Positions 9,478 to 18,482 of a DNA stretch of 64,000 bases are shown one piece after another (positions within the stretch are counted from its first letter, which is position 1; each line of letters starts with the position of its first letter). Location of the stretch: the NCBI RefSeq assembly GCF_027627575.1, contig NZ_CP114065.1:5642001-5706000 (forward strand), in the 5' to 3' direction. The position numbers and the translations under genes were made by a program. The notes beneath the pieces were generated by a model. That model saw nothing but the letters and a program-made list of their open reading frames with translations. It did not search any database and was not told the origin of the DNA. The DNA comes from Kribbella sp. CA-293567 (GTDB lineage Bacteria > Actinomycetota > Actinomycetes > Propionibacteriales > Kribbellaceae).

Positions 9478-10076
9478 TCACGATCGTGCTGGCCGACGAC
9501 GAAGCGCTGCTGCGCAAGGCGCTGGCGAAGCTGTTGCCGATGGAGGGCGACCTGCAGGTGCTCGCCGAGGCCACCGACGGCGCGGAAGCAGTGCAGGTAA
9601 CGCTGCGCGAGCGTCCCGACGTACTCGTGATCGATCTGGAGATGCCGGGCACCGACGGCCTGGCCGCCGTCGCCGCGATCCGGCGGACCATGCCGAAACA
9701 GGCGGTACTGATGCTGACCCGGCACGCCAAGCCGGGAATACTCCGCCGTGCCCTGAAGCTCGGCATCCAGGGCTTCGTCACCAAGTCCGCCGAACCGTCC
9801 CACATCGCCGCCGTGATCGCCCTCCTGCACGAAGGAAAGCGATGGATCGATCCGGAGGTCTCAGCTCGTGCCGTCGTCGACGACAACCCACTGACCGAGC
9901 GCGAACTGGACGCCCTGCGGCTGACCAGCGACGGGTACTCCGTCGCCGACATCGCGACCCGGCTGTTCCTTGCCGAAGGCACCGTTCGCAACTACCTGTC
10001 CAACGCGATGCGCAAGACGCAGGGCACGAGCCGGCACGAGGCGGCCCGCTACGCACGGGAGAACGACTGGCTGTAG
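9474..10076 (+). CDS. LuxR/NarL-type response regulator
   Basis: 200 residues. The receiver domain has acidic residues at 8-9, phosphoacceptor Asp54 (VIDLEMPG), Thr in LMLTRH and Lys in FVTKSA. The C-terminal LuxR helix-turn-helix (LTERELDALRLTSDGYSVAD to NYLSNAMRK) binds DNA. It is the cognate partner of the overlapping kinase. Matching palindromes before the kinase, the ABC genes and a remote peptidase are its most likely targets. Confidence 0.92.
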   Translation: MITIVLADDEALLRKALAKLLPMEGDLQVLAEATDGAEAVQVTLRERPDVLVIDLEMPGTDGLAAVAAIRRTMPKQAVLMLTRHAKPGILRRALKLGIQGFVTKSAEPSHIAAVIALLHEGKRWIDPEVSARAVVDDNPLTERELDALRLTSDGYSVADIATRLFLAEGTVRNYLSNAMRKTQGTSRHEAARYARENDWL

Positions 10077-10079
10077 GTA

Positions 10080-10094
10080 TGACGTGGTGTCACC
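10080..10094. promoter_or_regulatory. Operator copy upstream of ABC transporter
   Basis: TGACGTGGTGTCACC, whose reverse complement is GGTGACACCACGTCA: the kinase operator in the opposite orientation. It starts just after the response-regulator stop and 81 bp before the ABC ATPase start, so it can drive the exporter separately from the kinase operon. Confidence 0.6.
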
Positions 10095-10174
10095 TCCGGC
10101 CACTGACGGAAGTCATCATGGGTGGTGACGCGGCGGCACTGTGGAGCAACTGCAGCATCGACTGAGATGGACGC

Positions 10175-11056
10175 ATGGCCTCCACCGCAGTCATCGAAGT
10201 CGAAGCACTCAATCTCGCGTACGGCGACTTCCATGCCGTCAAGGATCTCTCCTTCCACGTCCGCAAGGGCGAACTGTATGCCCTGCTCGGCACCAACGGG
10301 GCCGGCAAGACGTCCACGCTGGAGGTGATCGAAGGACACCGCGTGCCGACGTCGGGGTCGGTGCGGGTCTTCGGCACCAGCCCGCGGAACCGCACCGAGA
10401 CGCGCCCCAGGATGGGCATCATGCTGCAGGAGAGCGGCTTCTCCCCCGATCTCACGGTGCGCGAGACCGTGCGGCTGATCGGACGGCTGTCCCGGCGCGC
10501 CGACAACGTCGAGCGGGTGCTGACGATCGCCGATCTGATGCACAAGGCAACGACTCGGGTCTCCCAGCTGTCCGGCGGCGAGAAGCGGAGACTGGACTTC
10601 GCCACGGCCGTGTACGGCGCTCCGGAACTCGTCTTCCTCGACGAACCGACCACCGGGCTGGACATCCAGTCCCGCGACGACCTCTGGGACGCCGTCGACC
10701 GCCTGCGTGACGACGGCGCGACCGTCGTACTGACCACGCACTATCTCGAGGAAGCGCAGCAACGCGCCGACCGGATCGGCCTGATGCACAAGGGCACCTT
10801 CTACCGCGAGGGAACCGTGCTGGAGCTGACCAGCACGCTGCCGGCCGTGATCAACTTCCGGCTGCCCGACCACGCTCCGCTGCCACCGCTGACCACGACC
10901 CGCACCGACAACGACGGCTTCCGGATCGAGACCTTCGCGCTGGAGCAGGACCTTCGCGCGTTGCTCAACTGGGCCCACGGCGCGTCCGTGCCGCTGGCCG
11001 AACTCGACGCCGGACCGACCCGGCTCGACGACATCTTCCGGTCGATCGACCGTTGA
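10175..11056 (+). CDS. ABC transporter ATP-binding protein
   Basis: 293 residues. Walker A GTNGAGKTS (39-47), signature LSGGE (132-136), Walker B LVFLDEP (152-158) and switch TTHYLEEA are intact. The C-terminal 70 residues form the extra domain seen in drug- and antibiotic-export ATPases of the DrrA/CcmA type. It pairs with the permease 28 bp downstream. It should power an ABC-2 exporter whose expression is probably set by the upstream kinase/regulator pair. Confidence 0.92.
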   Translation: MASTAVIEVEALNLAYGDFHAVKDLSFHVRKGELYALLGTNGAGKTSTLEVIEGHRVPTSGSVRVFGTSPRNRTETRPRMGIMLQESGFSPDLTVRETVRLIGRLSRRADNVERVLTIADLMHKATTRVSQLSGGEKRRLDFATAVYGAPELVFLDEPTTGLDIQSRDDLWDAVDRLRDDGATVVLTTHYLEEAQQRADRIGLMHKGTFYREGTVLELTSTLPAVINFRLPDHAPLPPLTTTRTDNDGFRIETFALEQDLRALLNWAHGASVPLAELDAGPTRLDDIFRSIDR

Positions 11057-11084
11057 CCACTCTTCTCTCAGACAGGGATCGACC

Positions 11085-11801
11085 ATGTTCGACATCGCGT
11101 GGAGCGAACTCGCTCAGACCTTCCGCAACCGATCGGTGCTGATCACCAGCTTCTTCATGCCGGTGGCCGCCAGTGTGTTCTTCATCTGGCGCCGCGAGAT
11201 CTTCGCCTCCGTCGGCCAGGGTTTCATCGCCGCCCTGGTCGTGTTCACCATCGCCGCCTTCGGCCTCTACGCCAGCGCCGTGACATCGCTGGCAGCCCGC
11301 CGGCAGAATCTGTTCCTCAAGCGGCTGCGGTCGACCACCGCGAGCGACGCGGGGATCCTGGTCGGCCTGATTCTGCCGGCCACCGCGCTGGCCACTCTCC
11401 AGACGGTCCTGGTCCTCGTCGTCCTGTCCGCCGTCACCGGCCGGCCCGCCGATCTCGCTCTGGTGGCCATCGGCGCCCTCTTGGTGGTCGCCATGATGAT
11501 CGGCCTCGGCCTGGCAACCGCAGGCGTGACCCGCTCACCCGAACACGCCCAGATCACCACGCTTCCGATCAGCCTGGGCGTGATCGCCGTCGTCAACTGG
11601 GTCGCCATCACCGGCTACGAAGAACTCACCGCCCTCAAACGACTTCTCCCCGGCGGCGCGGCCACCGAACTCCTGACCCGGGCCTGGGACGACGGAGTGG
11701 CCGCGACCGACGCCCTGATCCTGATCGCGCCGACCCTGGCCTGGGTCGCCGTATCCGGCGCGCTCGCCCTGAAGTACTTCCAATGGGAGCCCCGCCGATG
11801 A
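11085..11801 (+). CDS. ABC-2 type transporter permease
   Basis: 238 residues with six predicted helices; it starts MFDIAWSELAQTFRNRSVLI, the usual N-terminus of ABC-2 permeases, and the second half has the LAPTLAW-type final helix. It forms the membrane half of the exporter with the preceding ATPase. The substrate is unknown. The next gene, a secreted peptidase, begins 31 bp after its stop with its own GGAGG, suggesting one transcript. Confidence 0.88.
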   Translation: MFDIAWSELAQTFRNRSVLITSFFMPVAASVFFIWRREIFASVGQGFIAALVVFTIAAFGLYASAVTSLAARRQNLFLKRLRSTTASDAGILVGLILPATALATLQTVLVLVVLSAVTGRPADLALVAIGALLVVAMMIGLGLATAGVTRSPEHAQITTLPISLGVIAVVNWVAITGYEELTALKRLLPGGAATELLTRAWDDGVAATDALILIAPTLAWVAVSGALALKYFQWEPRR

Positions 11802-11832
11802 CCTCTCCTTCCCCAACAGCTTCGGAGGAAGC

Positions 11833-13341
11833 ATGAAACGCACCGCAGTACTGTTGACCGTCGCGGTTGCCTCACTGGCGGCCGTGCTGGTTCCAGGCAT
11901 GACGTCGAGCGGCTCAGCCGCGACCCAGGCCCAGCCGCCGGGCGGTGTCAGGTGGGAAAAGTGCCCGGCAGAGATCGCTGCGGTACCGATTCCCGAAGCA
12001 ATGCAATGCGGCAAGCTGAAGGTTCCCCTGGATTACCGGGCTCCCGACGGCCGGACGATCGACATCGCGGTCTCCCGGCTGGCCAGCAAGAAGCCGGAGC
12101 AGCGGCGCGGCATCCTGCTGACCAACCCCGGCGGACCGTCCGCCGGCGAGGGCTACCCAGCCCTGCTTGTCGCGACCGGTCTTCCACAGAACGTCCTGGA
12201 CAGTTACGACGTAATCGGATTCGACCCGCGCGGCATCGGCCGCAGTACGCCGGTGACGTGTGACCTCACTCCGGAACAACAGTTGTCCGGCAACATCCCG
12301 CCGTACGCGCTGAACGCCGCGGACGTGAGCAAGCGGGCGGCCGAGAGCAAGCAGATGGCCAAGCAGTGCGCCACATCGAAGACGTCCTGGATGCTGCCGC
12401 ACGTCAGCACAGCCAATGCGGCCCGCGACATGGACCGGATCCGCGTCGCGCTGGGTGAGTCCAAGCTGTCGTACGCCGGCGCGTCATGGGGAACCCACCT
12501 GGGCGCGGTGTACACCACGCTGTTCCCGCACCGCAGCGACCGGATCGTGCTCGACAGCAACACCGGCCCGGGCGGCTGGGACTACCCGAGCAACCGGCTC
12601 TGGTCACAGGGTGTCGAGGACACCTTCCCGGCCTTCGCGAAGTTTGTCGCGGCCAACCACCGCGAGTACGGACTCGGCAGGACACCGGCACAGGTGCGAG
12701 CGAAGTACTTCGAGCTCGCCAGGCAGTTGGAGAAGAAGCCGATCCAGACGCCGGACGGTCCGTTCGACCACGCGTCGTTCCGGCTGCTCAACTTCGGTCT
12801 GCTCTACGGTCCGACCCAGCTGACCCTGCTGGCCGGCATCTGGCAGGCGGTCGACGCGAACCAGCCGCCGCCCTCGCTGCCCGGAGGCGGAGCCGCGACA
12901 GCTGCCGAAAACCTCATCTCCGGTCGCTACTACATGGTCTGCAACGACTCGCGGTGGCCGACCTCGGTCAAGACGTATCAGCGCAGCGTCGCCATCGACC
13001 GGATCCGGTACCCGCTCTTCGGTGCCGCCGGAGCCAACATCACCCCCTGCGCGTACTGGCCGGACCCGGCCGAACGACCGATCCGCATCACCGACCGCGG
13101 TCCGTCCAACGTCCTGATGGTGCAGAACCTCCGTGATCCCGCGACGCCGCTGGCCGGTGCGCAGGCGATGCGCAACGCGCTCGGCCGCCGGGTCACGATG
13201 GTGACCGCCGACCAGAGCGGCCATGGCGTCTACCCGGCCGGCAAGAACCGCTGCGCGAACCACGCGGTGACGAAGTTCCTCACCACCGGCGACCGGCCGG
13301 CGCGCGACTACCACTGCACGGCCGACGCAGCACCCCGCTGA
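11833..13341 (+). CDS. Secreted TAP-type alpha/beta hydrolase (tripeptidyl aminopeptidase family)
   Basis: 502 residues with a Sec signal peptide (MKRTAVLLTVAVASLAAVLV). The family core is WEKCP, QCGKLKVPLDY, LLTNPGGP, GFDPRGIGRSTPVTC, nucleophile Ser218 in GASWGTHLG, and the C-terminal TAP-like region with LMVQNLRDPATPL (Asp) and GHGVYPAG (His). Homologues in Streptomyces remove tripeptides from secreted proteins or act as related exopeptidases (MEROPS S33). It is the closest paralogue of the gene at 54737. Position behind the exporter suggests joint control by the two-component system. Confidence 0.88.
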   Translation: MKRTAVLLTVAVASLAAVLVPGMTSSGSAATQAQPPGGVRWEKCPAEIAAVPIPEAMQCGKLKVPLDYRAPDGRTIDIAVSRLASKKPEQRRGILLTNPGGPSAGEGYPALLVATGLPQNVLDSYDVIGFDPRGIGRSTPVTCDLTPEQQLSGNIPPYALNAADVSKRAAESKQMAKQCATSKTSWMLPHVSTANAARDMDRIRVALGESKLSYAGASWGTHLGAVYTTLFPHRSDRIVLDSNTGPGGWDYPSNRLWSQGVEDTFPAFAKFVAANHREYGLGRTPAQVRAKYFELARQLEKKPIQTPDGPFDHASFRLLNFGLLYGPTQLTLLAGIWQAVDANQPPPSLPGGGAATAAENLISGRYYMVCNDSRWPTSVKTYQRSVAIDRIRYPLFGAAGANITPCAYWPDPAERPIRITDRGPSNVLMVQNLRDPATPLAGAQAMRNALGRRVTMVTADQSGHGVYPAGKNRCANHAVTKFLTTGDRPARDYHCTADAAPR

Positions 13342-13366
13342 TTCACAGCCGATCCCAGTCACGCCG

Positions 13367-13408
13367 AGAAAGGACCGGTATCCGTTGTCGCGGATACCGG
13401 TCCTTTCT
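13367..13408. terminator. Bidirectional hairpin terminator
   Basis: A perfect 18-bp inverted repeat: AGAAAGGACCGGTATCCG, a TTGTCG loop, and its exact complement, with T-rich sequence after the plus-strand arm and A-rich sequence before. It lies between the convergent peptidase and SDR genes and can terminate both. Confidence 0.9.
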
Positions 13409-13443
13409 TCTCCTTCTTCGGTTCCGCCTGACCCAGCCGGCTC

Positions 13444-14226
13444 TCAGGCGCCGGCGCCGCCGTCGACCGGCAGGATCGCGCCGGTGACGAACGAGGCCCT
13501 GTCGCTGAGTAGCCACGCGGCTGCCTCGGCCACTTCACGTGGCGCGGCCATCCGGCCGAGCGGAACCGTGGTCGTGATCCGCTCCACGATGCCGGGAGTC
13601 GCGGCCTCCCAGGTGTCGATCATCTCCGTGGCGGTGCCGCCGGGCGTGATGCCATTGACCCGGATGCCGTCCCGCGCCCAGGTCACGGCGGCAGTCTCGG
13701 TGATGCTGTTCAACGCGCGCTTCATGGCGCCGTACGCCGGTAGCGCGGGGTTCGCCCGGCGGCTGCCGATACTCGAGGTGTTCACGATCGCGCCACCGCC
13801 GCCGCGACGCATGAGCGCGGCCTCGGCCGTCATCGCGGTCCAGTGCGCCTGGAAGTTCACGGCGAACTGCACGTCGAGGTCCTCGTCGCTGGTGCTGTCG
13901 AGCGGACCGGGCTGCTGGATCGCCGCGCCGTTGTTGAACGCGCCGTCGAGCCGTCCATGCCGCTGCTCGACGAGGTCGACCGCCGCCCGGATACTCGTCC
14001 GGTCGGCCAGGTCCATCGTGACGGTGTCGGCGACACCGCCGTCGGCGCGGATCTCGGTGACGAGCTCCTGCAGGACGCCGGTACTGCGGGCGGCGAGCAC
14101 GACGGCGGCTCCCTCGTACGCGAAGAGCCGGGCCGCTGCCGCGCCGATTCCGCGGCTGGCGCCGGTGATGAAGACGACCTTGCCGGTGAGCAGGCCGATC
14201 GGTGCACTGTCGGTTTGGTTGGTCAT
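13444..14226 (-). CDS. SDR family oxidoreductase
   Basis: 260 residues, a classical short-chain dehydrogenase. Cofactor motif TGASRGIG, NNGA near residue 95, catalytic Ser in NTSSIGS, and YxxxK as YGAMK are all present; the end VTGAILPVDGGAGA is typical. Acidic or basic cofactor selection (AARST) suggests NADP(H) but is weak evidence. It is divergent from an MmyB-type regulator 86 bp away, a pairing common for these regulators, so it is a likely target. Confidence 0.92.
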   Translation of the reverse strand: MTNQTDSAPIGLLTGKVVFITGASRGIGAAAARLFAYEGAAVVLAARSTGVLQELVTEIRADGGVADTVTMDLADRTSIRAAVDLVEQRHGRLDGAFNNGAAIQQPGPLDSTSDEDLDVQFAVNFQAHWTAMTAEAALMRRGGGGAIVNTSSIGSRRANPALPAYGAMKRALNSITETAAVTWARDGIRVNGITPGGTATEMIDTWEAATPGIVERITTTVPLGRMAAPREVAEAAAWLLSDRASFVTGAILPVDGGAGA

Positions 14227-14259
14227 GCCGTCAGTGTCGGATCGTCATCGAGCCCGGAG

Positions 14260-14281
14260 CCAGGCACAGGTTGTACCAGGG
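14260..14281. promoter_or_regulatory. Possible operator between SDR and MmyB regulator
   Basis: On the minus strand this reads CCTGGTACAACCTGTGCCTG, with GGTAC and GTGCC as imperfect inverted arms 5 nt apart. It sits in the short divergent gap and could be the regulator's site. Evidence is position and partial symmetry only. Confidence 0.3.
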
Positions 14282-14312
14282 TCGGTCGGCGTACGGTGCA
14301 CATACTGGAGGC

Positions 14313-15155
14313 ATGGACAAGCAAGAACTCGGCGCGTTCCTCCGGAGCCGTCGTGAGCGACTTAGACCGCAGGACGTCGGCCTGCCCTCGGGGCCACGAC
14401 GCCGGACACCAGGTCTGCGCCGGGAGGAGGTCGCGGTCCTGGCGCACATCTCCACGGAGTACTACGTCCGGCTCGAACAGGGAAGAGCACCGCGACCTTC
14501 GGGCGAGGTCCTCGCCGGAATCGCCGGCGCGCTGCGACTGACCGACGCCGAGTCGCAGCACCTGCACGTCCTCGCGGGCACCGCCCCGACCCGAACCGGC
14601 CTGCATCGGCGCGAGGTCCGTCCGAGCATCCTCACGCTGCTCGAGCGGCTGCCACAGACGGCCGGTTTCGTCATCTCCGCGGCGTTCGAGGTGCTGGCCT
14701 GGAACGACCTCGCGGCCGCGCTGATGACCGACTTCGCCGAGCTCACGCCGCAGGACCGCAATCTCGCCCGTCGCGCCTTTCTGGAGCCGGGTGACGCGCC
14801 GCTGTTCGGGATCTCCGACGCTGCGGAGTTCCGGCACCACGTCGTGATGGAGCTGCGGTCGACCCTCGCCCGGTACCCCGCTGACCCCACGGTGATCGAC
14901 CTCGTCGCCGAACTCCGCACCGGCAGCGCCGACTTCGCCCGGCTCTGGGAGCGGCACGACGTCCACGCCCCGTCGTTGCTCACGAAGACGTTCCACCACC
15001 CGAGCGTCGGGGAGATCACTGTCGACTGCGACTCGCTCGCGCTCACCGACCGCGATCAGCACCTCGTGCTCTACAGCGCACCCCTCGGGTCCCGCGACGC
15101 CGAAGCGCTGGCCCTGCTCAACGTCCTGGGACCGGAAGGCGTCCGGACCAGCTGA
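14313..15155 (+). CDS. XRE helix-turn-helix regulator with MmyB-like ligand domain
   Basis: 280 residues. Helix-turn-helix at residues 5-65 with the family block RRRTPGLRREEVAVLAHIS, then an MmyB-type ligand domain (VLAWNDLAAAL, then FEVLAW-type PAS-like core) from about residue 100. ATG 14313 has GGAGG 4 nt upstream. Members usually repress a divergent oxidoreductase in response to a small molecule. Two more members occur in this window at 29830 and 37052. Confidence 0.9.
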   Translation: MDKQELGAFLRSRRERLRPQDVGLPSGPRRRTPGLRREEVAVLAHISTEYYVRLEQGRAPRPSGEVLAGIAGALRLTDAESQHLHVLAGTAPTRTGLHRREVRPSILTLLERLPQTAGFVISAAFEVLAWNDLAAALMTDFAELTPQDRNLARRAFLEPGDAPLFGISDAAEFRHHVVMELRSTLARYPADPTVIDLVAELRTGSADFARLWERHDVHAPSLLTKTFHHPSVGEITVDCDSLALTDRDQHLVLYSAPLGSRDAEALALLNVLGPEGVRTS

Positions 15156-15203
15156 GGAAGCCGATACGTCGTACGGGCGGATGTCTCGCCGCCGGCGTAC
15201 GCG

Positions 15204-15761
15204 ATGATGACGCTGCTCGCCGGCCAGTTGCGCCAAGGCCGGGCACGAGTGGTCAACGTCGTCTCCGACACCCTCCGCGACGCCCGGCAGATCAAGTTCC
15301 CCGGCCCGGCACGACCACCCGTACTCCGGGTCGACGACCTGCACCACCTCACCCGACTCAACCCGTCCGATGGTTTCGTCCCCTTCCAGGCTTACGCTCG
15401 GGCGAAACTGCTGACCGTCATGGCCGGCTACCAGCTCGCCCGCGAGTGGGCATCGGACGGAGTGACAGTCAACGCGGTCCATCCGGGGATCGTTGCCACC
15501 GGCATCATCGACGATCTCGTCCCGCCGGCCCTCCGGCCGTTCCGCAGCCTGATCCGGCGCACCATGCTCACTCCCGCGCAAGGAGCCGCCGCGGCGCTCC
15601 GCCTCGCCACAGACCCCAGCCTGGACGGCGTGACGGGCCGTTACTTCGTCCGGCACACCCAGACGGCCACCCCGCCCATCTCCTACGACCGCACCGCGCA
15701 ACAGCTCCTCCGAACCGCCAGCGACCGCTTCCTCCACGATGCTCCTTCGAGCGCATCCTGA
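15204..15761 (+). pseudogene. Truncated SDR oxidoreductase (C-terminal part)
   Basis: 185 codons matching the C-terminal two thirds of an SDR: RARVVNVVSDT, then YARAK (the YxxxK pair) and VNAVHPGIVATG, a late-Rossmann block. The N-terminal cofactor motif TGxxxGxG and about 90 residues are missing. The frame can be followed upstream only to the TGA that also ends the regulator at 15155, so no intact start exists. A short product from ATG 15204 could be made but would lack the nucleotide-binding half. Confidence 0.75.
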
Positions 15762-15804
15762 GCGTCAGCACGCGGACGAGCTCAGCCGGCGGAGATCTGG
15801 GCCC

Positions 15805-16110
15805 TCAGTCGGTGAGGGGGCGCATGAAGGTTCGGTCGTAGCGGAGTACGCAGCCGCTGTCGTTCCTGATCTTGTCCGCGGCAACGAAATCCGGATCGAC
15901 CCCGAAAAGCTCCCGGTACTGCTCGTACGCCGCGAGGCTCGGGAAGCTGAACAGCGCGATCGCCCGATCGCTGGCGCCCTCGCTCGGCAGGTAATAGCCG
16001 TGATGGGTGCCGCCATGGCGGTTCACCAGCTCGACCCATCGCCGGCCGAACTCCTCGAACGCCTCGATCTTCGCGGGATCGATCACGTAGTCCACAACAC
16101 AGGTGATCAT
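15805..16110 (-). CDS. NIPSNAP family protein
   Basis: 101 residues: ITCVVDYVIDPAKIEAFEEF, then THHGYYLPSEGASDRAIALF and a C-terminal FMRPLTD. This is the small dimeric alpha/beta-barrel of NIPSNAP proteins, found as putative monooxygenase-like or stress proteins in bacteria; the function is not established. It lies 18 bp downstream of the C-terminal remnant of a VOC gene, so its original operon partner and perhaps promoter have been lost. Confidence 0.85.
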   Translation of the reverse strand: MITCVVDYVIDPAKIEAFEEFGRRWVELVNRHGGTHHGYYLPSEGASDRAIALFSFPSLAAYEQYRELFGVDPDFVAADKIRNDSGCVLRYDRTFMRPLTD

Positions 16111-16128
16111 CTACGGTTCTTCTCCAAG

Positions 16129-16200
16129 TCAGGTCTGCTGGACTTCCTGGACGAAGACGATCTTGTTACCCGTGGGGTCCACCCCTCCGCGCGCCGGGCA
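16129..16200 (-). pseudogene. VOC/glyoxalase C-terminal remnant
   Basis: On the minus strand the frame ending at the TGA 16129-16131 reads GGVDPTGNKIVFVQEVQQT, the last strand of a VOC (glyoxalase/bleomycin-resistance) domain, where DPxGN is diagnostic. Upstream of about 16200 coding similarity stops and the sequence becomes the leader of the plus-strand epimerase gene. Most of the gene is missing. Confidence 0.6.
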
Positions 16201-16310
16201 ACGACTTGGCGCAGTACGGCGCCGGCGCACCGGCTCGGCCTTGCATGTTCGCGTCCCGCGCGGGAACCGGACGAGCCGGGGAGTTGTCGAGCATCGTGTG
16301 GAGGAACGAA

Positions 16311-17384
16311 ATGCGAATCGTCGTCACCGGCGCGTCTGGGAATGTCGGCTCAGGGTTGCTGCGCGCCTTGGCACGAGACAGCACCGATCACGAGGTGATC
16401 GGTGTCTGCCGACGGCCACCGCCCGCGGAGGCTCCGTTCGACCTGGCCAGTTGGTACCCGCTGGATGTCAGCGCTCCTGACGCGGAATCGCAACTGACCG
16501 CGCTGTGCTCCGGAGCGGACGCGGTGGTTCATCTCGCGTGGGCTTTCGGCCCGGTTCCCGACTGGTCGACGATGCGCCGAGTGAACGTGGAGGGCACTGC
16601 GGCGGTGCTGGCAGCAGCGGCCGCGAACCGGGTTCCTCACGTCGTCCACACTTCCTCCATCGCCGCCTACGGCGCCCGGCAGAGCGATGCCGAGCCGGTC
16701 TCGGAGGCGGCAGCTACCCCCGGCATCCCAGGATCGGCGTACGGCCGGGACAAATCCGATGTCGAGGAGCTGATACGCCGCTTCGCCGAAGAACACACCG
16801 ACACAGCGGTCACAGTGGTACGCCCGACTTTGGTTGCACAGCGCGCCGCGTCGAGCAGCTTCCGTGCTCTGTTCTTCGATCCGCTGATACCGACCGCGCT
16901 CATACGCCTGGCCGTCGCCCAGCGACTGCCCGTACTACCGCTGCCCGATGGGCTGGCTGTTCAGTTCGTCCATGCCGATGACCTGGGCGACGCGCTCGTG
17001 CGAATACTGCAGACGCGAGCCACCGGAGCTTTCAACCTGGCTGCGGAGGTCCTGGACGCCCAGGCCCTTGCTGGACTCGTCGGCGCCCGGCAGCTCGACG
17101 TACCGCCCGGTTTGATGCGCTCCGTGGTCTCGGCACTGTGGCGTCTACGCTTGCTGCGGATGTCGCCGGGCTGGTTCGACGTAGCGACTCGTTCACCTGT
17201 AGTCGACACGGCGCGCGCCAGGGAACAGCTGTCCTGGAGTCCGGCATTCAGCAGCCTCGACGCGGCAGCAGAACAGCTGCGTGGACTAGCGGACGAAGCC
17301 GACGGACCGAGCCCCGTCCTGCGCCGCGACCGTCTGACGACCGAACCCTCAACATCCGGCCGGACCATGGGCGGGTGTACCTGA
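16311..17384 (+). CDS. NAD(P)-dependent epimerase/dehydratase family protein
   Basis: 357 residues, extended SDR. MRIVVTGASGNVGS starts the Rossmann fold; VVHLAWAFGP, HTSSIAAYG and YGRDK (YxxxK) complete the site. The rest carries FVHADDLGDALV and the C-terminal substrate domain. ATG 16311 is preceded by GAGGAAC. It overlaps the following DUF1990 gene by one base (TGATG), a pairing often seen in actinobacteria. The gene at 62919 is a paralogue. The substrate is unknown. Confidence 0.88.
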   Translation: MRIVVTGASGNVGSGLLRALARDSTDHEVIGVCRRPPPAEAPFDLASWYPLDVSAPDAESQLTALCSGADAVVHLAWAFGPVPDWSTMRRVNVEGTAAVLAAAAANRVPHVVHTSSIAAYGARQSDAEPVSEAAATPGIPGSAYGRDKSDVEELIRRFAEEHTDTAVTVVRPTLVAQRAASSSFRALFFDPLIPTALIRLAVAQRLPVLPLPDGLAVQFVHADDLGDALVRILQTRATGAFNLAAEVLDAQALAGLVGARQLDVPPGLMRSVVSALWRLRLLRMSPGWFDVATRSPVVDTARAREQLSWSPAFSSLDAAAEQLRGLADEADGPSPVLRRDRLTTEPSTSGRTMGGCT

Positions 17385-18082
17385 TGCGATTGGCAGGTCG
17401 AGCCGATGTGATCGCCTTGCTCGAGTCATTGCCGGACCGTCCGCTCAACTACCGGCCGACCGACATCGACGAGACCTGGGTGCGCGAAAGTCATCGCCAT
17501 CCTGTCGGACACGAGCGTCCCGGGCCGCCTCAGGCCGATGACCTGTTCGCACGCGCGGAGGCTGTTGTTCGGGACTACGCATTCACTCCACCCAACATCA
17601 TTCGCGCCTTCTACAACCCGCGCGAGCCGCTCCAAGGCCGCAACATGCTGCTCGAAGGCCGCTTCCTGCCGTTCAAGTTCCTCATGCCCGTGAGAATCAC
17701 CGCTGTTCACAGCTTCTCCGACGACGAGCACACCGTGGCCGGCTGGGCCTACGAGACACTGCGCGGTCATTTCGAGCGAGGCCGCGTCGACTACACCGTC
17801 GTCAAGGATCACAGCACCGGCCAGATCGACTTCAACATCGACACCGTCTGGCAACTTCACCCCGGGGCTCACCCTGTCATTCGTCTCGGGTGGTCGCTGT
17901 TCGGCGACCGAACCCGGCGCGCCTTCTACAGCCGCAGCGGTAGCCGTCTCCGCGATCTGTCCAAGCCGCGACCACCTGTCGTGAAAGTGCCAGCTCCCAG
18001 TTCGGCATCGCGTGGCCTTCTCCTGCTCAATACAACCGACGACGACCAGCCGCCCAGCTCCCGGCGGCAGCAACACCCATAG
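17384..18082 (+). CDS. DUF1990 family protein
   Basis: 232 residues. LNYRPTDIDETW is close to the family start; the core has REPLQGRNMLLEGRFLPFKF, GWAYETLRGHFERGRVDYTV and IRLGWSLFGDRTRRAFYSRS, matching DUF1990. No function is established. The C-terminal 35 residues after the domain are low in complexity. Start at 17384 overlaps the upstream epimerase stop, so the two are translationally coupled. Its stop is 1 bp from the stop of the convergent VOC gene. Confidence 0.88.
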   Translation: MRLAGRADVIALLESLPDRPLNYRPTDIDETWVRESHRHPVGHERPGPPQADDLFARAEAVVRDYAFTPPNIIRAFYNPREPLQGRNMLLEGRFLPFKFLMPVRITAVHSFSDDEHTVAGWAYETLRGHFERGRVDYTVVKDHSTGQIDFNIDTVWQLHPGAHPVIRLGWSLFGDRTRRAFYSRSGSRLRDLSKPRPPVVKVPAPSSASRGLLLLNTTDDDQPPSSRRQQHP

Positions 18083-18083
18083 C

Positions 18084-18482
18084 TCAAGAGACCTCGGCCC
18101 AGACGATGCAGAACTCGTTGTTCTCAGGGTCTCGGAGCACCTGCCACTGGTCGCCGTCGTAGACGTCGCCGGCAGGAGTCGCTCCGAGGGAAACGGCGCG
18201 ATCAACGGCCTCCTGGCGGCCGGCAGCCGGAACCTCCAAGTCCAGGTGCAGGCGGTTCTTGAAGACCGGAAGGGGATCGGGCACGCGGACGAAGTCGATC
18301 CGAACGGCCGGACCGTGGAGCTTCGCGTCACCGTCGGCGCTGAACCGCAGATCTCCGCCGAGCAACTGTTGCCAGAACTGCCCGAGCGACAACGGATCCG
18401 CACAGTCGATGGCCACCGCGCTGATCTGGGGAACAACGTCGATCCGGCGCCAGGCCTCGTAGAGTGACGCGGTGGAATTCAC
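18084..18482 (-). CDS. VOC family protein (glyoxalase-like)
   Basis: About 132 residues: VVPQISAVAIDCADPLSLGQ, then RLHLDLEVPAAGRQEAVDRA and the end LRDPENNEFCIVWAEVS, the single VOC domain common in actinobacteria. The start is uncertain: the GTG at 18482 is the first plausible codon and overlaps the divergent nitroreductase start by 11 bp; no better internal start precedes the conserved IDCADP. Function is unassigned; VOC folds act in glyoxalase, dioxygenase or antibiotic-binding roles. Confidence 0.75.
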   Translation of the reverse strand: MNSTASLYEAWRRIDVVPQISAVAIDCADPLSLGQFWQQLLGGDLRFSADGDAKLHGPAVRIDFVRVPDPLPVFKNRLHLDLEVPAAGRQEAVDRAVSLGATPAGDVYDGDQWQVLRDPENNEFCIVWAEVS

